Assembly (NCBI RefSeq): GCF_002797555.1
Contig: NZ_PGFA01000002.1
Location: forward strand, 725,521 to 789,520
Length of the DNA: 64,000 nucleotides
Direction of reading: 5' to 3'
Source of the DNA: Hymenobacter chitinivorans DSM 11115
Lineage (GTDB): Bacteria > Bacteroidota > Bacteroidia > Cytophagales > Hymenobacteraceae
Under the pieces are notes generated by a model, which ran no database searches, was not told the origin of the DNA, and worked only from the letters and a program-made list of their open reading frames with translations. Both the position numbers and the translations under genes were made by a program. Each line of letters starts with the position of its first letter. Positions within the stretch are counted from its first letter, which is position 1. This document shows, piece after piece, positions 54,881-64,000 of the stretch.

Positions 54881-55303
54881 ATGAGTAAGGCATCCCTTCC
54901 CAAACCCACCGAATCGGAATTGGAAATCCTGCAGGTTCTCTGGCAGCACGGCCCGAGCACCGTCCGGTTCGTGAACGACGAGCTCAGCCAGAAGCGCGAA
55001 GTAGGCTATACCACCACCCTGAAGCTGTTGCAGCTCATGCTCGACAAGGGCCTGGTGCTGCGCGACGACGAGAGCCGCACCCACGTGTACCGCGCCGCCG
55101 TGCGGGAAGAGGAAACCCAGAGCCAGCTGCTCGACCGGTTTGTGGAAGCGGCTTTCGGGGGCTCGGCCATGAAGCTGGTGATGCAGGCCTTGGGCAACCG
55201 CCGCACCTCCAAGGAAGAGCTGCGCCAGATCCGGACGCTGCTCAACGAAATCGAACAGGACAAACCCGAAACCGAGAAAGGAGGCCCCAATGAACTGGCT
55301 TGA
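54881..55303 (+). CDS. BlaI/MecI/CopY-family transcriptional repressor
   Basis: The 140-residue protein (MSKASLPKPTESELEILQVL) has the winged-helix of the family, WQHGPSTVRFVNDELSQKRE and GYTTTLKLLQLMLDKGLVLR, and the C-terminal dimerisation helices. It represses its own operon by binding the TACGAA dyads and is released when the BlaR1 partner is activated and cuts it. Its stop overlaps the blaR1 start by 14 nt. The start ATG 54881 follows the operator array; an upstream in-frame extension would run through the operator and is rejected. Confidence 0.94.
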   Translation: MSKASLPKPTESELEILQVLWQHGPSTVRFVNDELSQKREVGYTTTLKLLQLMLDKGLVLRDDESRTHVYRAAVREEETQSQLLDRFVEAAFGGSAMKLVMQALGNRRTSKEELRQIRTLLNEIEQDKPETEKGGPNELA

Positions 55304-57887
55304 GCATACCTTGACGCCGGAGCTGGTCCGGGCCGTGGGCTGGACGATAGTGCATTCCCTCTGGCAGGGCGCCATTGTCGGGTTGGCGTTGGTGGGGCTG
55401 TTGCTGGTGCTGCGCCGGCACTCGGCCCAGGTGCGCTACAACGTGGCCGGCCTGGCCCTGCTTATCATGCTCGGGCTGGCGCTGGTTACGTTTGGGCGAC
55501 ACTACGCCCTGGCCTTGGCCACCAAATCCGCCGTGGCGGCAACGGTAACTACTTCCCCGGCCGAAGCTGCTACTGCGTTGAACCTAGTGCCCGCCGCTAC
55601 GTCGGCCGCCGTGGCCGAGCAGTCGGTGTCGTTGCTGGAAACGGGTCGGCAGTACTTCGACCAGCACCTGCCCCTGATTGTGGCGGCCTGGTTTCTGGGT
55701 TTGCTGGCCATGACGCTGCGTATGCTCGGGGGCCTGGCCTACGTGCAGCGCCTGCGCCACTACCGCGTCGAGCCTTTGTCGGAGCAGTGGAACGAGCGGT
55801 TTAAGGCCCTGGCCGACCGCGCCGGCATCAAGCGCACGGTGAGCTTGCTGGAGTCGGCGCTGGTGAAGGCCCCGCTGGTGGCCGGCCACCTCAAGCCGGT
55901 AATTCTGCTGCCCCTGGGCACGGTTATGGGCCTGAGCCAGGCCCAGCTGGAAGCCATCCTGGCCCACGAGCTGGCCCACATTGCCCGCCGCGACTATCTG
56001 ATGAACATTCTGCAGTCGGTGGCCGAAATCCTGTTTTTCTACCACCCCGCCGTCTGGTTTATTACGGCCTGCATGCGCACGGAGCGCGAAAACTGCTGCG
56101 ACGACGAAGCCACCGCCATCTGCGGCGACCCGCTCACGCTGGCCAAGGCCCTGGCTGCCCTGGCCGAAATGGGGCAGGACGTATACCCCGCGCCCCGCCT
56201 GGCATTGTCGGCCGTGGGCCCCGACGGTTCCTTGCTGGGCCGTATCCGGCGGCTGGTGCAGCGCCGCGCCGTGCCTACTTTCTCGGAAGGCTTCATGGCC
56301 GCTCTGGTTGTCGTCGGCGGTTTGGCGTTGATTGGCCTGACGACCGTCGTGGCCATGGCCAACCCCCGGCCCTGGCCCGAGCGCGCCAAAGAATTGGTCG
56401 GCGCCGTGTTTGGTCCCGAGAACAGCATGTGGGCCAACAGCCTGCCCGCTTTCCAGCCCGCAGCTACTCCGGCGGCCGTTGTTTCTGCCGCCGCCGATGA
56501 CGATGACGACAAGAAAAAGCGCAAGAACAAGTCCAAGGATAAAGGCGTGGTCATTGTGCGCGACGCCAACGAGGACGGGCCCGAGCTCCGCCGGGGCAAA
56601 GACGGCGGCACCGTGGTAGTGAAGCGCGACAACAAAGGCCGCGTAACCGAGCTCTACGTCGACGGGCAGCGCATCGACATGGAAGAGGCCAAGGCTAAGT
56701 CGAAAGCCAAGGCTAACACCACCGAAGTTATTCGCCTGGCCCCGAACAGCCGCACGGCCCGCCGCTCTACCTCGCCTTCCGGCTCCAATTTCAACTTCGA
56801 TTTCGACTCCCGTAACTACGGCATGTCGGCCCGCGACCAGGAAGAGTTGCGCCGCTCGATGCAGCGCCTGGAGCTGGACCTGGCCCGTACCGGCGAGGAA
56901 GTCCGGAGCCGCACCGGCCGCACCTACGTGCTGGCCGACGGCAACCGGGTGGAAATCCGCACTGGTAAGGACGCCAGCGCCGCCAACGACCGGATAGCGG
57001 CTAAGGCCCTGCAGGAAGCCGAAAACTCCCTGCGCGACGCCGAGCGTAGCGAAACCAACAGCGAAGCCCGCAACAAAATCCGCGAAGAGCTGGACCGCGT
57101 GCGGGAGCGACGCGAGGAACTGCGGGAGCGGCAGCAGGAGGCCAGTGAGGCCGCCCGGGAGCGGCAGCAAGCTGAGCGGGAACGGCAGCAAGCTGATCGG
57201 GAGCAGCAGCAGGCTGATCGGGAGCAGCGGCAGGCCGAGCGTGAACGGGCTCAGGCCGAACGGGAGCGGCTGCAGGCCATCCGGGAAGAGCAGAACAACA
57301 AGGTGGAAGAAGCTATGATTGAGGAGCTACAAAAAGACAAGCTCATCAAGGACAAGAAGTACTTTCAGCTGGTGCTGAAGGGCAACGAAATGGTGGTCGA
57401 CGGGCAGAAGCAGCCCGACGCCGTGGCCGCCAAGTACCGCCAGCTGTTCGAAGACGGCACCGGCCGCACCATCGGCGCCAATGGCTCGGTCGTGTTCAGC
57501 AACACCGGCAACGACAAGAACCGCATCTACTCCAACACCACGGGCGGCTCGAGCTACGTGCCCTCTCCGCCCACGCCCCCGGCGGCCCCCCGTTCGCCGC
57601 GGGCCCCGCGCACCAGCCTGGCGCCGCTGGCCCCAATGGCACCCACGCCGCCCCGCGCCCCGCGGGCACCCCGCAACGTGAAGGTGAATTCGGTGGCTCT
57701 GGGCGAGCAGCTGCGCAAAGACGGCCTGATTGAGCCCAACGCCCGCTCGTACCAGTTTCAGCTGAACCCGTCGGGAATGAGCGTGAACGGCCAGCGGCAG
57801 TCGGCCGAAACGGCCAAGCGCTACCGGGAGCTGCTCGGCAAAAACGACGGCAAAACCTTCAACATGGACGTCGTCATTACGGAGTAA
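55290..57887 (+). CDS. BlaR1-type M56 metallopeptidase with long coiled-coil C-terminus
   Basis: The 865-residue protein has about four N-terminal membrane helices and the M56 zinc site HELAHIARRDYL (HELAH at 226-230), followed by FFYHPAVWFITACMRTEREN. A further membrane helix lies near residue 345. Unlike classic BlaR1 there is no C-terminal penicillin-binding sensor domain. Residues 405-490 are a Lys-rich linker. Residues 530-700 are a very charged coiled coil with RERQQAEREQQ-type repeats, and two copies of a small domain (LQKDKLIKDKKYFQLVLKGN and QLRKDGLIEPNARSYQFQLN) follow, separated by a Pro-rich stretch. The signal it senses is unknown. Confidence 0.9.
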   Translation: MNWLEHTLTPELVRAVGWTIVHSLWQGAIVGLALVGLLLVLRRHSAQVRYNVAGLALLIMLGLALVTFGRHYALALATKSAVAATVTTSPAEAATALNLVPAATSAAVAEQSVSLLETGRQYFDQHLPLIVAAWFLGLLAMTLRMLGGLAYVQRLRHYRVEPLSEQWNERFKALADRAGIKRTVSLLESALVKAPLVAGHLKPVILLPLGTVMGLSQAQLEAILAHELAHIARRDYLMNILQSVAEILFFYHPAVWFITACMRTERENCCDDEATAICGDPLTLAKALAALAEMGQDVYPAPRLALSAVGPDGSLLGRIRRLVQRRAVPTFSEGFMAALVVVGGLALIGLTTVVAMANPRPWPERAKELVGAVFGPENSMWANSLPAFQPAATPAAVVSAAADDDDDKKKRKNKSKDKGVVIVRDANEDGPELRRGKDGGTVVVKRDNKGRVTELYVDGQRIDMEEAKAKSKAKANTTEVIRLAPNSRTARRSTSPSGSNFNFDFDSRNYGMSARDQEELRRSMQRLELDLARTGEEVRSRTGRTYVLADGNRVEIRTGKDASAANDRIAAKALQEAENSLRDAERSETNSEARNKIREELDRVRERREELRERQQEASEAARERQQAERERQQADREQQQADREQRQAERERAQAERERLQAIREEQNNKVEEAMIEELQKDKLIKDKKYFQLVLKGNEMVVDGQKQPDAVAAKYRQLFEDGTGRTIGANGSVVFSNTGNDKNRIYSNTTGGSSYVPSPPTPPAAPRSPRAPRTSLAPLAPMAPTPPRAPRAPRNVKVNSVALGEQLRKDGLIEPNARSYQFQLNPSGMSVNGQRQSAETAKRYRELLGKNDGKTFNMDVVITE

Positions 57888-57906
57888 TACGGCTCCCCCG
57901 GAAAAG

Positions 57907-57933
57907 GGCCTGCCAGCTGGCAGGCCTTTTTTT
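57907..57933 (+). terminator. Terminator of blaR1
   Basis: GGCCTGCCAG (57907-57916) and CTGGCAGGCC (57917-57926) form a perfect palindrome followed by T7. Confidence 0.9.
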
Positions 57934-58018
57934 ATACCCTTTTAAAAGCCGGCTGAGCAACCATTAGGCATCGGCTATCATCTATTTCCCCACTCACCAC
58001 CTACTTCATCCTGCGTTC

Positions 58019-60598
58019 ATGTTTTTACGTGTCCTCCTTTGTTGTTTTTTAGGGCTGCTCACGTATTCGGCGGACGCCCAAACGCCCGGTGCTGAGGCCG
58101 CTCCGACGGCAGCGGCTTTCCCGGCCCCCAAAAAGCACCTGCAGGCCCTGCGCATCACTACTCCCGTGAAGCTGGATGGGGTGCTGGACGAAGAAATTTG
58201 GCAGCAGGCGCCCATTGCCACCGACTTTATTCAGAACCGGCCCAACCCCGGCCCGCACGAGAAGCACCCGACCGAGGTGCGGGTCCTCTACGACGACGCC
58301 AACATTTACGTGGGGGCCGTGATGCACGACGTAGCCGGCGACTCAATTATGCGGGAGCTGACCGCGCGCGACAATTTCGGCAACACCGATTTTATCGGGA
58401 TTTTCCTCGATACCTACCAGGATAAGCTCAACGGCTACGGCTTTTTCGTGACGACCGGCGGCGTGCAGATGGACTGCCGCTACTCGCCAGCGGGCGGGGA
58501 AGACTTCAACTGGAACGCCGTCTGGGACTCGCGCACCACGGTGAAAGGCACCGACTGGTACGCCGAAATGCGGATTCCGTACTCGGCCATCCGCTTCAGC
58601 AAAACCGCCGACCAAGTCTGGGGCCTCAATTTTATGCGGCAGCGCAAGCGCGACAACCAGGCCTTCTTCTGGAACGAAGTAAAGCCCGCCGTGGACGGCT
58701 TCGTAAACCAGTGGGGCACGCTCGAAGGCCTGCGCAACATCGAGCCCCCGCTGCGCCTGTCTTTGACGCCCTACATTTCGGGCTACGTAAACCACAACCC
58801 CCTGAACGCCGAGGGCACGCGCCGCACCACGACCAGCTTCAACGGCGGGGCCGACATCAAGTGGGGCATCAACGAGAGCTTCACCCTGGACGCCACCTTG
58901 GTGCCCGACTTCGGGCAGGTGCAGAGCGACAACCAAGTGCTGAACTTGTCGCCGTTTGAGGTGCAGTTCAACGAAAACCGGCAGTTCTTTACCGAAGGCA
59001 CCGAGCTCTTCAACAAGGGCAACCTGTTCTACTCCCGCCGGGTGGGGGCCACGCCCATCGGCTTCTACAACGTGGAAGCGGCCGACAACGAGAAAATCGT
59101 GAAAAACCCCCAGGAAACCCGTTTGCTGAACGCCACCAAGGTATCGGGTCGCACGAGCAAGGGGCTGGGCGTGGGCGTGTTCAACGCGGTGAGCAACGAC
59201 GTGTACGCTACCATCCAGAACACCGAAACGGGGGAGGAGCGCCAGGAACTGACCCAGCCCTTCAGCAATTACAACATTGCCGTGCTCGACCAGAGTTTGA
59301 AAAACAACTCCTACGTGTCGCTCATCAATACCAACGTGACGCGCTTCGGGCGCACTTACGACGCCAACGTGACGGGCGGCCTGTTTCGGTTTGCCAACAA
59401 GAAGAACTCCTACGCCGTGGATGGCAAAGTGGTGTACTCGCGCCGCCGCGGCTACTTCTTCCACGACCAGGAGCTGGTTGACGACCAGGACGGCTACAAG
59501 TACCAGGTGGGAGTGAGCAAAATCAGCGGCAGCTTCACCTGGGGCCTGAATCAGGGCATTGAGTCGCACACCTACAACCCCAACGACCTGGGCATTCTGT
59601 TTGGCAACAACAACATCAGCCAGGGCATTTACGGCAACTACAACCACTACAAGCCCTTCTGGAAGGTCAACAACTTCTACTCGTTCTTCGGCCTCGACCA
59701 GTCGTACCTCTACAAGCCCACGCTCTACCAGAAAACCAACCTCTACGGCGGGGCCAACACCACCTTTACCAAGAGCTTCATTACCACGGGCTTCAACTTC
59801 GACGTGAACCCCATGAACCGCGACTACTACGAGCCGCGCGTGAATCCGCTGGGCAAGTACTACGTGCTCGTGCCGGCCAACGGCAACTTCGGCGCCTTCG
59901 TCTCGTCAGACTACCGCAAGAAGCTGGCCCTGGACCTGAACGCCGGCGTGCGGGTGTACCAGGAAGATGACCGGCTGGAGCGGCCCCGCCGCCTGGGCGT
60001 GGGCTTCGGCTTTTCGCCCCGCTACCGCGTCAACAACAAGCTCAACTTCCGCTATAGCCTCGACTGGAGCACCAACCGCAACCAGATTGGCTACGTGAAC
60101 CCCTCGAAGGACGACAGCGGCAGCCTGAGTGATAAGTACCCCGAGGATGCGGAAATCCTGCACGATTTCCCGGAAGCCATTCTGCTGGGCCGGCGCCGCG
60201 TGGTCACGGTATCAAACGTGCTGCAGGGAGCTTACACCTTCACCAACCGCATGTCCTTGACGGTGCGCACCCGCCACTACACCAGCACGGTGCACTACCT
60301 GGGCTTTGCCCGCCTGGCGCCCGGCGGTGAGGAAACCCCGGTGGCCTACGCCCGCAACCGCGACAATACCTTCAACGCCTTCAACATCGACGCGGTGTAC
60401 TCGTGGTGGTTTGCGCCCGGCTCCCAGGTCAGCATCGTCTGGAAAAATGCCGGCTCCACATTTTTGCAGGCCAACCAGGCCACGCCGCTGTATTTCGACA
60501 ACCTGAGCAACACCATCAACACCCCTCACAACAACTCGGTGTCGGTCAAAATCCTCTACTACCTCGACTACCTGGCCCTACGGCCCCGCCGGGCATAA
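58019..60598 (+). CDS. DUF5916/CBM9-domain outer membrane protein
   Basis: The 859-residue protein has a signal peptide (MFLRVLLCCFLGLLTYSADA). Residues 40-240 form a carbohydrate-binding family 9-like domain (ITTPVKLDGVLDEEIWQQAP, VRVLYDDANIYVGAVMHD, YAEMRIPYSAIRF). The rest is the DUF5916 part, a predicted beta-barrel (GGADIKWGINESFTLDATLV, FGQVQSDNQVLNLSPFEVQF, RQFFTEGTELF) ending in LDYLALRPRRA. Many such proteins are annotated as putative hydrolases or outer-membrane proteins; the ligand is unknown. It stands alone between two terminators. Confidence 0.9.
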   Translation: MFLRVLLCCFLGLLTYSADAQTPGAEAAPTAAAFPAPKKHLQALRITTPVKLDGVLDEEIWQQAPIATDFIQNRPNPGPHEKHPTEVRVLYDDANIYVGAVMHDVAGDSIMRELTARDNFGNTDFIGIFLDTYQDKLNGYGFFVTTGGVQMDCRYSPAGGEDFNWNAVWDSRTTVKGTDWYAEMRIPYSAIRFSKTADQVWGLNFMRQRKRDNQAFFWNEVKPAVDGFVNQWGTLEGLRNIEPPLRLSLTPYISGYVNHNPLNAEGTRRTTTSFNGGADIKWGINESFTLDATLVPDFGQVQSDNQVLNLSPFEVQFNENRQFFTEGTELFNKGNLFYSRRVGATPIGFYNVEAADNEKIVKNPQETRLLNATKVSGRTSKGLGVGVFNAVSNDVYATIQNTETGEERQELTQPFSNYNIAVLDQSLKNNSYVSLINTNVTRFGRTYDANVTGGLFRFANKKNSYAVDGKVVYSRRRGYFFHDQELVDDQDGYKYQVGVSKISGSFTWGLNQGIESHTYNPNDLGILFGNNNISQGIYGNYNHYKPFWKVNNFYSFFGLDQSYLYKPTLYQKTNLYGGANTTFTKSFITTGFNFDVNPMNRDYYEPRVNPLGKYYVLVPANGNFGAFVSSDYRKKLALDLNAGVRVYQEDDRLERPRRLGVGFGFSPRYRVNNKLNFRYSLDWSTNRNQIGYVNPSKDDSGSLSDKYPEDAEILHDFPEAILLGRRRVVTVSNVLQGAYTFTNRMSLTVRTRHYTSTVHYLGFARLAPGGEETPVAYARNRDNTFNAFNIDAVYSWWFAPGSQVSIVWKNAGSTFLQANQATPLYFDNLSNTINTPHNNSVSVKILYYLDYLALRPRRA

Positions 60599-61222
60599 GT
60601 GAGGTTCACTTTATTGATAAGGCCCCGGGCCGCGCCAAGGAGGCGTGGCTTCGGGGCCTTTTGCTGGCAGATGAAAAGAGCGTGAGTATTTATGTGCTGT
60701 CATCGATGAGCCAATTGATTTTAGCAATCAGCCTACCCGAATGCCGCAGTGAGTGTTGCGGGAATTATAGCGTTGTAAAGCCAAAATGAAATTATATATT
60801 GTTTTTTAGATATATATGAGATGGATTCCTGGAATCACACTAGTCTCAAGTAAAAAAAATAATAGCACTGAGCTCAACAATTGTGTTGTAGCTTCGCATC
60901 CGATTATCGCATAGTATCTGGGATTTATCCTGTGCCAGGCAGTGGTCTTTTCGCTATTGGTGTAATTACTCTTCTTTCCAGTTCATCTTTTCGTATTCAC
61001 ACTCCTTTTTGCCAGCTCCGCCTTGCTGGTAGCAGGCATACTGTTGCCCCACCTGCCGGGTAGCGTCGGCCGGCCCGGCTGGCTTAGGAGCCACACTTGT
61101 ACTGGTGGCCACTGTTTAATCCATTTTGCTTTATCAGGAATGGTGGCTGACCTCGGCTGCCCGCTATTCCAGTGCTTTTTTCAGTTCCACGTCCTCATTC
61201 CTCACTTCTACCTATTGCTTTT
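60599..61222. other. Intergenic region, partly AT-rich
   Basis: The gap has a terminator at 60619-60660, then about 200 bp of unusually AT-rich sequence (around 60770-60930, with GATATATATGAG and a run of A8), then more ordinary sequence up to the start of the surface protein. Short open frames here have no coding character. Nothing else is recognised. Confidence 0.6.
60619..60660 (+). terminator. Terminator of the DUF5916 gene
   Basis: AAGGCCCCG (60619-60627) pairs with CGGGGCCTT (60652-60660), with an inner pairing of GGCCGCGCC and GGCGTGGCT, followed by TT. Confidence 0.82.
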
Positions 61223-64000
61223 ATGCCCAACGTTTTCTCATTTTTTACCTTTAGGCTAAGTTGGTTGCTGCTACTCGGGCTGCTGGTTTCTCTCACGGCT
61301 ACGGCGGCTAAGGTGCCGCCGGCTGCTGTGACGGTAAGCGTTACCCAGCCCACTAACAATAGTACCGTCACCACCCTTCGGCCCTTGTATAGCGGCGTTA
61401 CCGGTCCCAATATCGCCCTGACGGTGTGGGTTGATGGCGGTGCTACTCAGATTCCGACCACCTCTGATGCCAGTGGCAACTGGCAGGTAAGGCAGCCTAC
61501 CAACCTAACCGTGCAGTTTCATAGCGTTTACGCCATAGTAGGTAGCCAGAACAGTAACGTAGTCAATTTTACCGTCAGCCCCTTGCCTCCCACGCTCACG
61601 TCGTCGTCGCCCGGGGGCGGGCCGGAAGGGGATACGTTTGCCCTGACGGGCACCAATTTGCTTGGCGTCACCAGCATTAAGTTCGAGAAGAATCCGCAGA
61701 ACCCGGGCGATGTTACCGCTACTTCCGGCTTCACCATCAGTGCCGACGGCACCCAGATTACGAACATCACTATACCCGTGGGGGCCCGCAACGGCTTGCT
61801 TACCGTCACGACCGGGGGCGGAACCAGCAACGGCATCTTCTTCGATGCCTACATCCGCAACACAGTAACGAGCCTGACGCGTAAAACGCCCACTACGGCT
61901 TCGACCAATGCCAACAGCGTGGCATTTCAGCTGAGGCTTTTTAGTGGGCAAATAGCGTCGCTTTCGCCCAGCAACTTCACCCTGGTAACTTCCCCGGGCA
62001 TCACCGGAGCCAGCATTGCCAGCGTTACCGGTGGCTACGATACACCCTTCACTATTACGGTAAATACTGGTACGGGTGAGGGGACGATCAGTCTGCAAGT
62101 AACTTCCAACACGCCCGGGGCCACCCGCACCATCAGCAACCTGCCCTACACGCAAGGCGAAGTCTACACCATTGACCGCACCGCGCCCACCACGGCGGCC
62201 GTGCTCAGCACGCCGCTGCCCGGCGCCATTACCAGCGGCCAGCCCGTGTACGGCGGCACGGCCGAGGCCCTGAGCCTGGTGACGGTGCTGATTGACGGCA
62301 TCAGCATCGGCACGGCAACGACCACCGCTTCCGGTGCCTGGACCCTGACCCAGCCCACGCCGCTGACGGCCGGTTCCCACTCGGTCAGCGCGGCTGTCCA
62401 GGACGTGGCCGGTAACGCCGGTCCAGCCTCCGCCGCCACGACCTTCACCGTGGACCTGACGCCCACGCTCAATACTATTACGCCCGGCTCGGCGCCGGAG
62501 GGCGGCACTATTGCCCTGATGGGTACCAACCTGACGGGCGTCACGACGATTACCTTCGAGAAAAGCCCCGCCGTACCGACTTACCCCACAACTACTTCAG
62601 GCTTCGTGATAAACGCCGCCGGTACCCAGATTACGGGCATCGTGGTGCCGGTAGGAGCCAAGAGCGGCGACCTTACGGTGACCTCGCCGAATGGTACCAG
62701 CAGCCCCCGCTTCTTCAGCCTGATCCGCGACTTGGTAATAACCGGCAACCAAACTATTCCCGCCGGTAGCTACGCCAGCATTACCATCGGCAGCGGCGCC
62801 ACGGCTACGCTTTCCAGCAACGTAACGGTAAGTCAAAGCCTGACCATTGCCGATGGCGGCACGCTCATCACCGGTTCTTTTGTGGTGAGTGGCCCGGGTA
62901 CCTTCACCCTGGCCGCGGGGGGCACCCTGAGCACGGGCAACGCCGGCGGTATTTCGGCCAGCGGCACTACCGGAGCCATCCAGACCACCGGCGTCCGTTC
63001 CTATTCCTTGGATGCCAGCTACGTGTATGTAAGCGGAGCTCAGATGACGGGCTCGGGCTTGCCCAGTCAGGTGCGCACCCTGACAACGACGAGCTTCGGC
63101 ACCTTGACGCTTTCGGCGCCGGTAAGCGTGACGCAGACCGTGACCATCGGCTCGTCGGGCAACCTGGTGCTGAACGGCAACGCGCTGACGCTGCTGTCTT
63201 CCAGCGCCGGTACGGCCATGGTCGTCAACAGCAGCAGCGGTATTGTGAGCGGCAACACCGCCGTGGTGCAGCGCTACATTGACCCCAGCCTGAACCCCGG
63301 CCTGGGCTACCGCCACTACAGCTCGCCAGTGGCCGCCGCCACCTTCGCCGACCTGACCACCGCCACCTACTCACCGGTGGTAAACCCGGACTACAACACG
63401 CTGGGCAACACGGTAAATCCGTTCCCGACGGTGTACGGCTTCAATGAGAGCCGCATCGTGGGCACCAGCGCCGCTACTCAAGTCTTCGACTACGGCTATT
63501 TCTCGCCCGGCTCGCTTAGTGAGACCCTCGTGCGGGGCCGCGGCTACACCGGCAACATCGACGCCAGCAGCCTCGTGGACCTGGTGGGCACGCTCAACAC
63601 TGGCACCCTCGCCGTTGGCGCCCTGACCCGCGGTAGCCAGGCCAACTCGGGCTGGCAGCTGCTGGGCAACCCGTATCCTTCCCCCCTGGACTGGAAGAAA
63701 GTTCGGACAAGTTTACCCACCGGCGTAATTGACGCCGTGTACGTCTACAAATCCAGTGACCAGTACGGCGGAACCTACCAGGTCTACCAGAACGGCTTCG
63801 GCACCCTGTCCAATGGCATCATTGGGTCGATGCAGGGCTTCTTTATCCGGGTCAACCAGACGGTCAACTCGTTCAGCTTCCTGAGCGCCTGGCGCTCCAC
63901 TACCAGTGAGAATCCGAGCTTCAACCGGCCCACGGCTGACCTGCGCCCGGCCCTGCAGCTGGATCTGGTCAGCAGCCAAGGCACCCACGACCCGGCCTTT
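61223..64000 (+). CDS. Large secreted surface protein with IPT/TIG and Ig-like domains (partial)
   Basis: The frame opens at ATG 61223 and is open to the window end, giving 926 codons. It starts MPNVFSFFTFRLSWLLLLGL, a signal peptide ending near TATAAK. It alternates Ig-like modules (VTVSVTQPTNNSTVTTLRPL, APTTAAVLSTPLPGAITSGQ) with two IPT/TIG domains (GGPEGDTFALTGTNLLGVTS, APEGGTIALMGTNLTGVTTI). A Ser/Thr/Gly-rich beta-helix-like part follows, then a C-terminal region (GLGYRHYSSPVAAATFADLT, GWQLLGNPYPSPLDW) typical of large T9SS-exported proteins. The sorting domain would lie outside the window. The protein is probably cell-surface exposed and may be adhesive. Confidence 0.87.
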   Translation, partial: MPNVFSFFTFRLSWLLLLGLLVSLTATAAKVPPAAVTVSVTQPTNNSTVTTLRPLYSGVTGPNIALTVWVDGGATQIPTTSDASGNWQVRQPTNLTVQFHSVYAIVGSQNSNVVNFTVSPLPPTLTSSSPGGGPEGDTFALTGTNLLGVTSIKFEKNPQNPGDVTATSGFTISADGTQITNITIPVGARNGLLTVTTGGGTSNGIFFDAYIRNTVTSLTRKTPTTASTNANSVAFQLRLFSGQIASLSPSNFTLVTSPGITGASIASVTGGYDTPFTITVNTGTGEGTISLQVTSNTPGATRTISNLPYTQGEVYTIDRTAPTTAAVLSTPLPGAITSGQPVYGGTAEALSLVTVLIDGISIGTATTTASGAWTLTQPTPLTAGSHSVSAAVQDVAGNAGPASAATTFTVDLTPTLNTITPGSAPEGGTIALMGTNLTGVTTITFEKSPAVPTYPTTTSGFVINAAGTQITGIVVPVGAKSGDLTVTSPNGTSSPRFFSLIRDLVITGNQTIPAGSYASITIGSGATATLSSNVTVSQSLTIADGGTLITGSFVVSGPGTFTLAAGGTLSTGNAGGISASGTTGAIQTTGVRSYSLDASYVYVSGAQMTGSGLPSQVRTLTTTSFGTLTLSAPVSVTQTVTIGSSGNLVLNGNALTLLSSSAGTAMVVNSSSGIVSGNTAVVQRYIDPSLNPGLGYRHYSSPVAAATFADLTTATYSPVVNPDYNTLGNTVNPFPTVYGFNESRIVGTSAATQVFDYGYFSPGSLSETLVRGRGYTGNIDASSLVDLVGTLNTGTLAVGALTRGSQANSGWQLLGNPYPSPLDWKKVRTSLPTGVIDAVYVYKSSDQYGGTYQVYQNGFGTLSNGIIGSMQGFFIRVNQTVNSFSFLSAWRSTTSENPSFNRPTADLRPALQLDLVSSQGTHDPAF

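Noticed and set aside
55584..57191. A 535-codon minus-strand frame across blaR1
   Set aside because: Antisense shadow; composition typical of reversed codons and no start signal.
58343..59647. A 434-codon minus-strand frame across the DUF5916 gene
   Set aside because: Antisense shadow of a protein with clear CBM9-like motifs.
61505..62380. Minus-strand frames across the large surface protein
   Set aside because: They are antisense to a continuous frame from 61223 that shows a signal peptide and repeated TIG domains.
1..64000. CRISPR arrays, tRNA and rRNA genes
   Set aside because: No regularly spaced repeat-spacer pattern, no cloverleaf with a CCA-type end and no rRNA-like sequence was seen in reading. 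The tandem repeats found have units of 7-15 nt without spacers.

Overview
The window is a 64 kb piece of a GC-rich (roughly 60 % or more, judged by eye) Bacteroidetes chromosome, most like Hymenobacter or a close relative in the Cytophagales. The signs are: Bacteroidetes-type promoters (TTG/TTTG about 19-20 nt before TAnnTTTG), hardly any Shine-Dalgarno sites, a Rho factor with a very long disordered insert, an S16 protein with an Ala/Glu-rich tail, Bacteroidetes-type LptD and MlaD-like proteins, DUF5916 and TIG-repeat surface proteins, and many SPII lipoproteins. I see no rRNA, tRNA, CRISPR array or intact insertion sequence.

Layout. 1-6.6 kb: a cut-off secreted protein, an EVE protein, two paralogous lipoproteins, a PolX-like protein, a family-9 glycosyltransferase, OsmC, and three small zinc-finger or unknown proteins. 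6.7-11.4 kb: serS, rho and a DsbA-like protein. 11.4-13.8 kb: a leftward methyltransferase-UbiA-lipoprotein cluster. 13.9-19.1 kb: a set of membrane proteins with a small winged-helix regulator. 19.2-24.4 kb: PBP1A, an unknown gene, then queD-folE-epimerase. 24.5-29.5 kb: a coiled-coil secreted protein, an M1 peptidase and a pyrophosphatase-like lipoprotein. 29.6-35 kb: rpsP-rimM-trmD-rplS, a desaturase, an RluA-type synthase and panB. 35.2-41.9 kb: lptD, divergent from amidase and mlaD, then an acyl-CoA carboxylase beta subunit.

41.9-44.8 kb is the clear accessory island: an AT-rich TIR-domain gene, a zeta-type toxin broken by an internal deletion beside its intact small partner, a small membrane protein, and a run of structured repeats. 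44.9-54.7 kb returns to core-like genes: HPP protein, Zn-peptidase, XRE regulator, PoxB-type enzyme, SirB1-type protein, redoxin, phosphopantetheinyl transferase, WD40, DivIVA-like and folB. 54.8-57.9 kb is a BlaI/BlaR1 pair with a clear operator-promoter. 58-64 kb holds a DUF5916 protein and the start of a large surface protein that runs off the window.

The most notable observations are: (i) the TIR protein, with an N-terminal helical module and a duplicated C-terminal WPDDY motif; (ii) two enzyme-like proteins whose catalytic acids have been replaced (the polymerase domain of PolX and a secreted pyrophosphatase-fold lipoprotein); (iii) several kinds of short repeats between genes, including tandem 7-10 nt units in inverted pairs that abut start codons and have even entered coding sequence, a 74-nt terminator-linked element in two copies, and a 154-nt multi-hairpin element; (iv) a shared CTTTG-N5-CAAAG dyad in front of two membrane-protein operons, likely bound by the winged-helix protein encoded between them. 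Start codons, promoters and domain borders come from reading alone; no search or alignment program was run.
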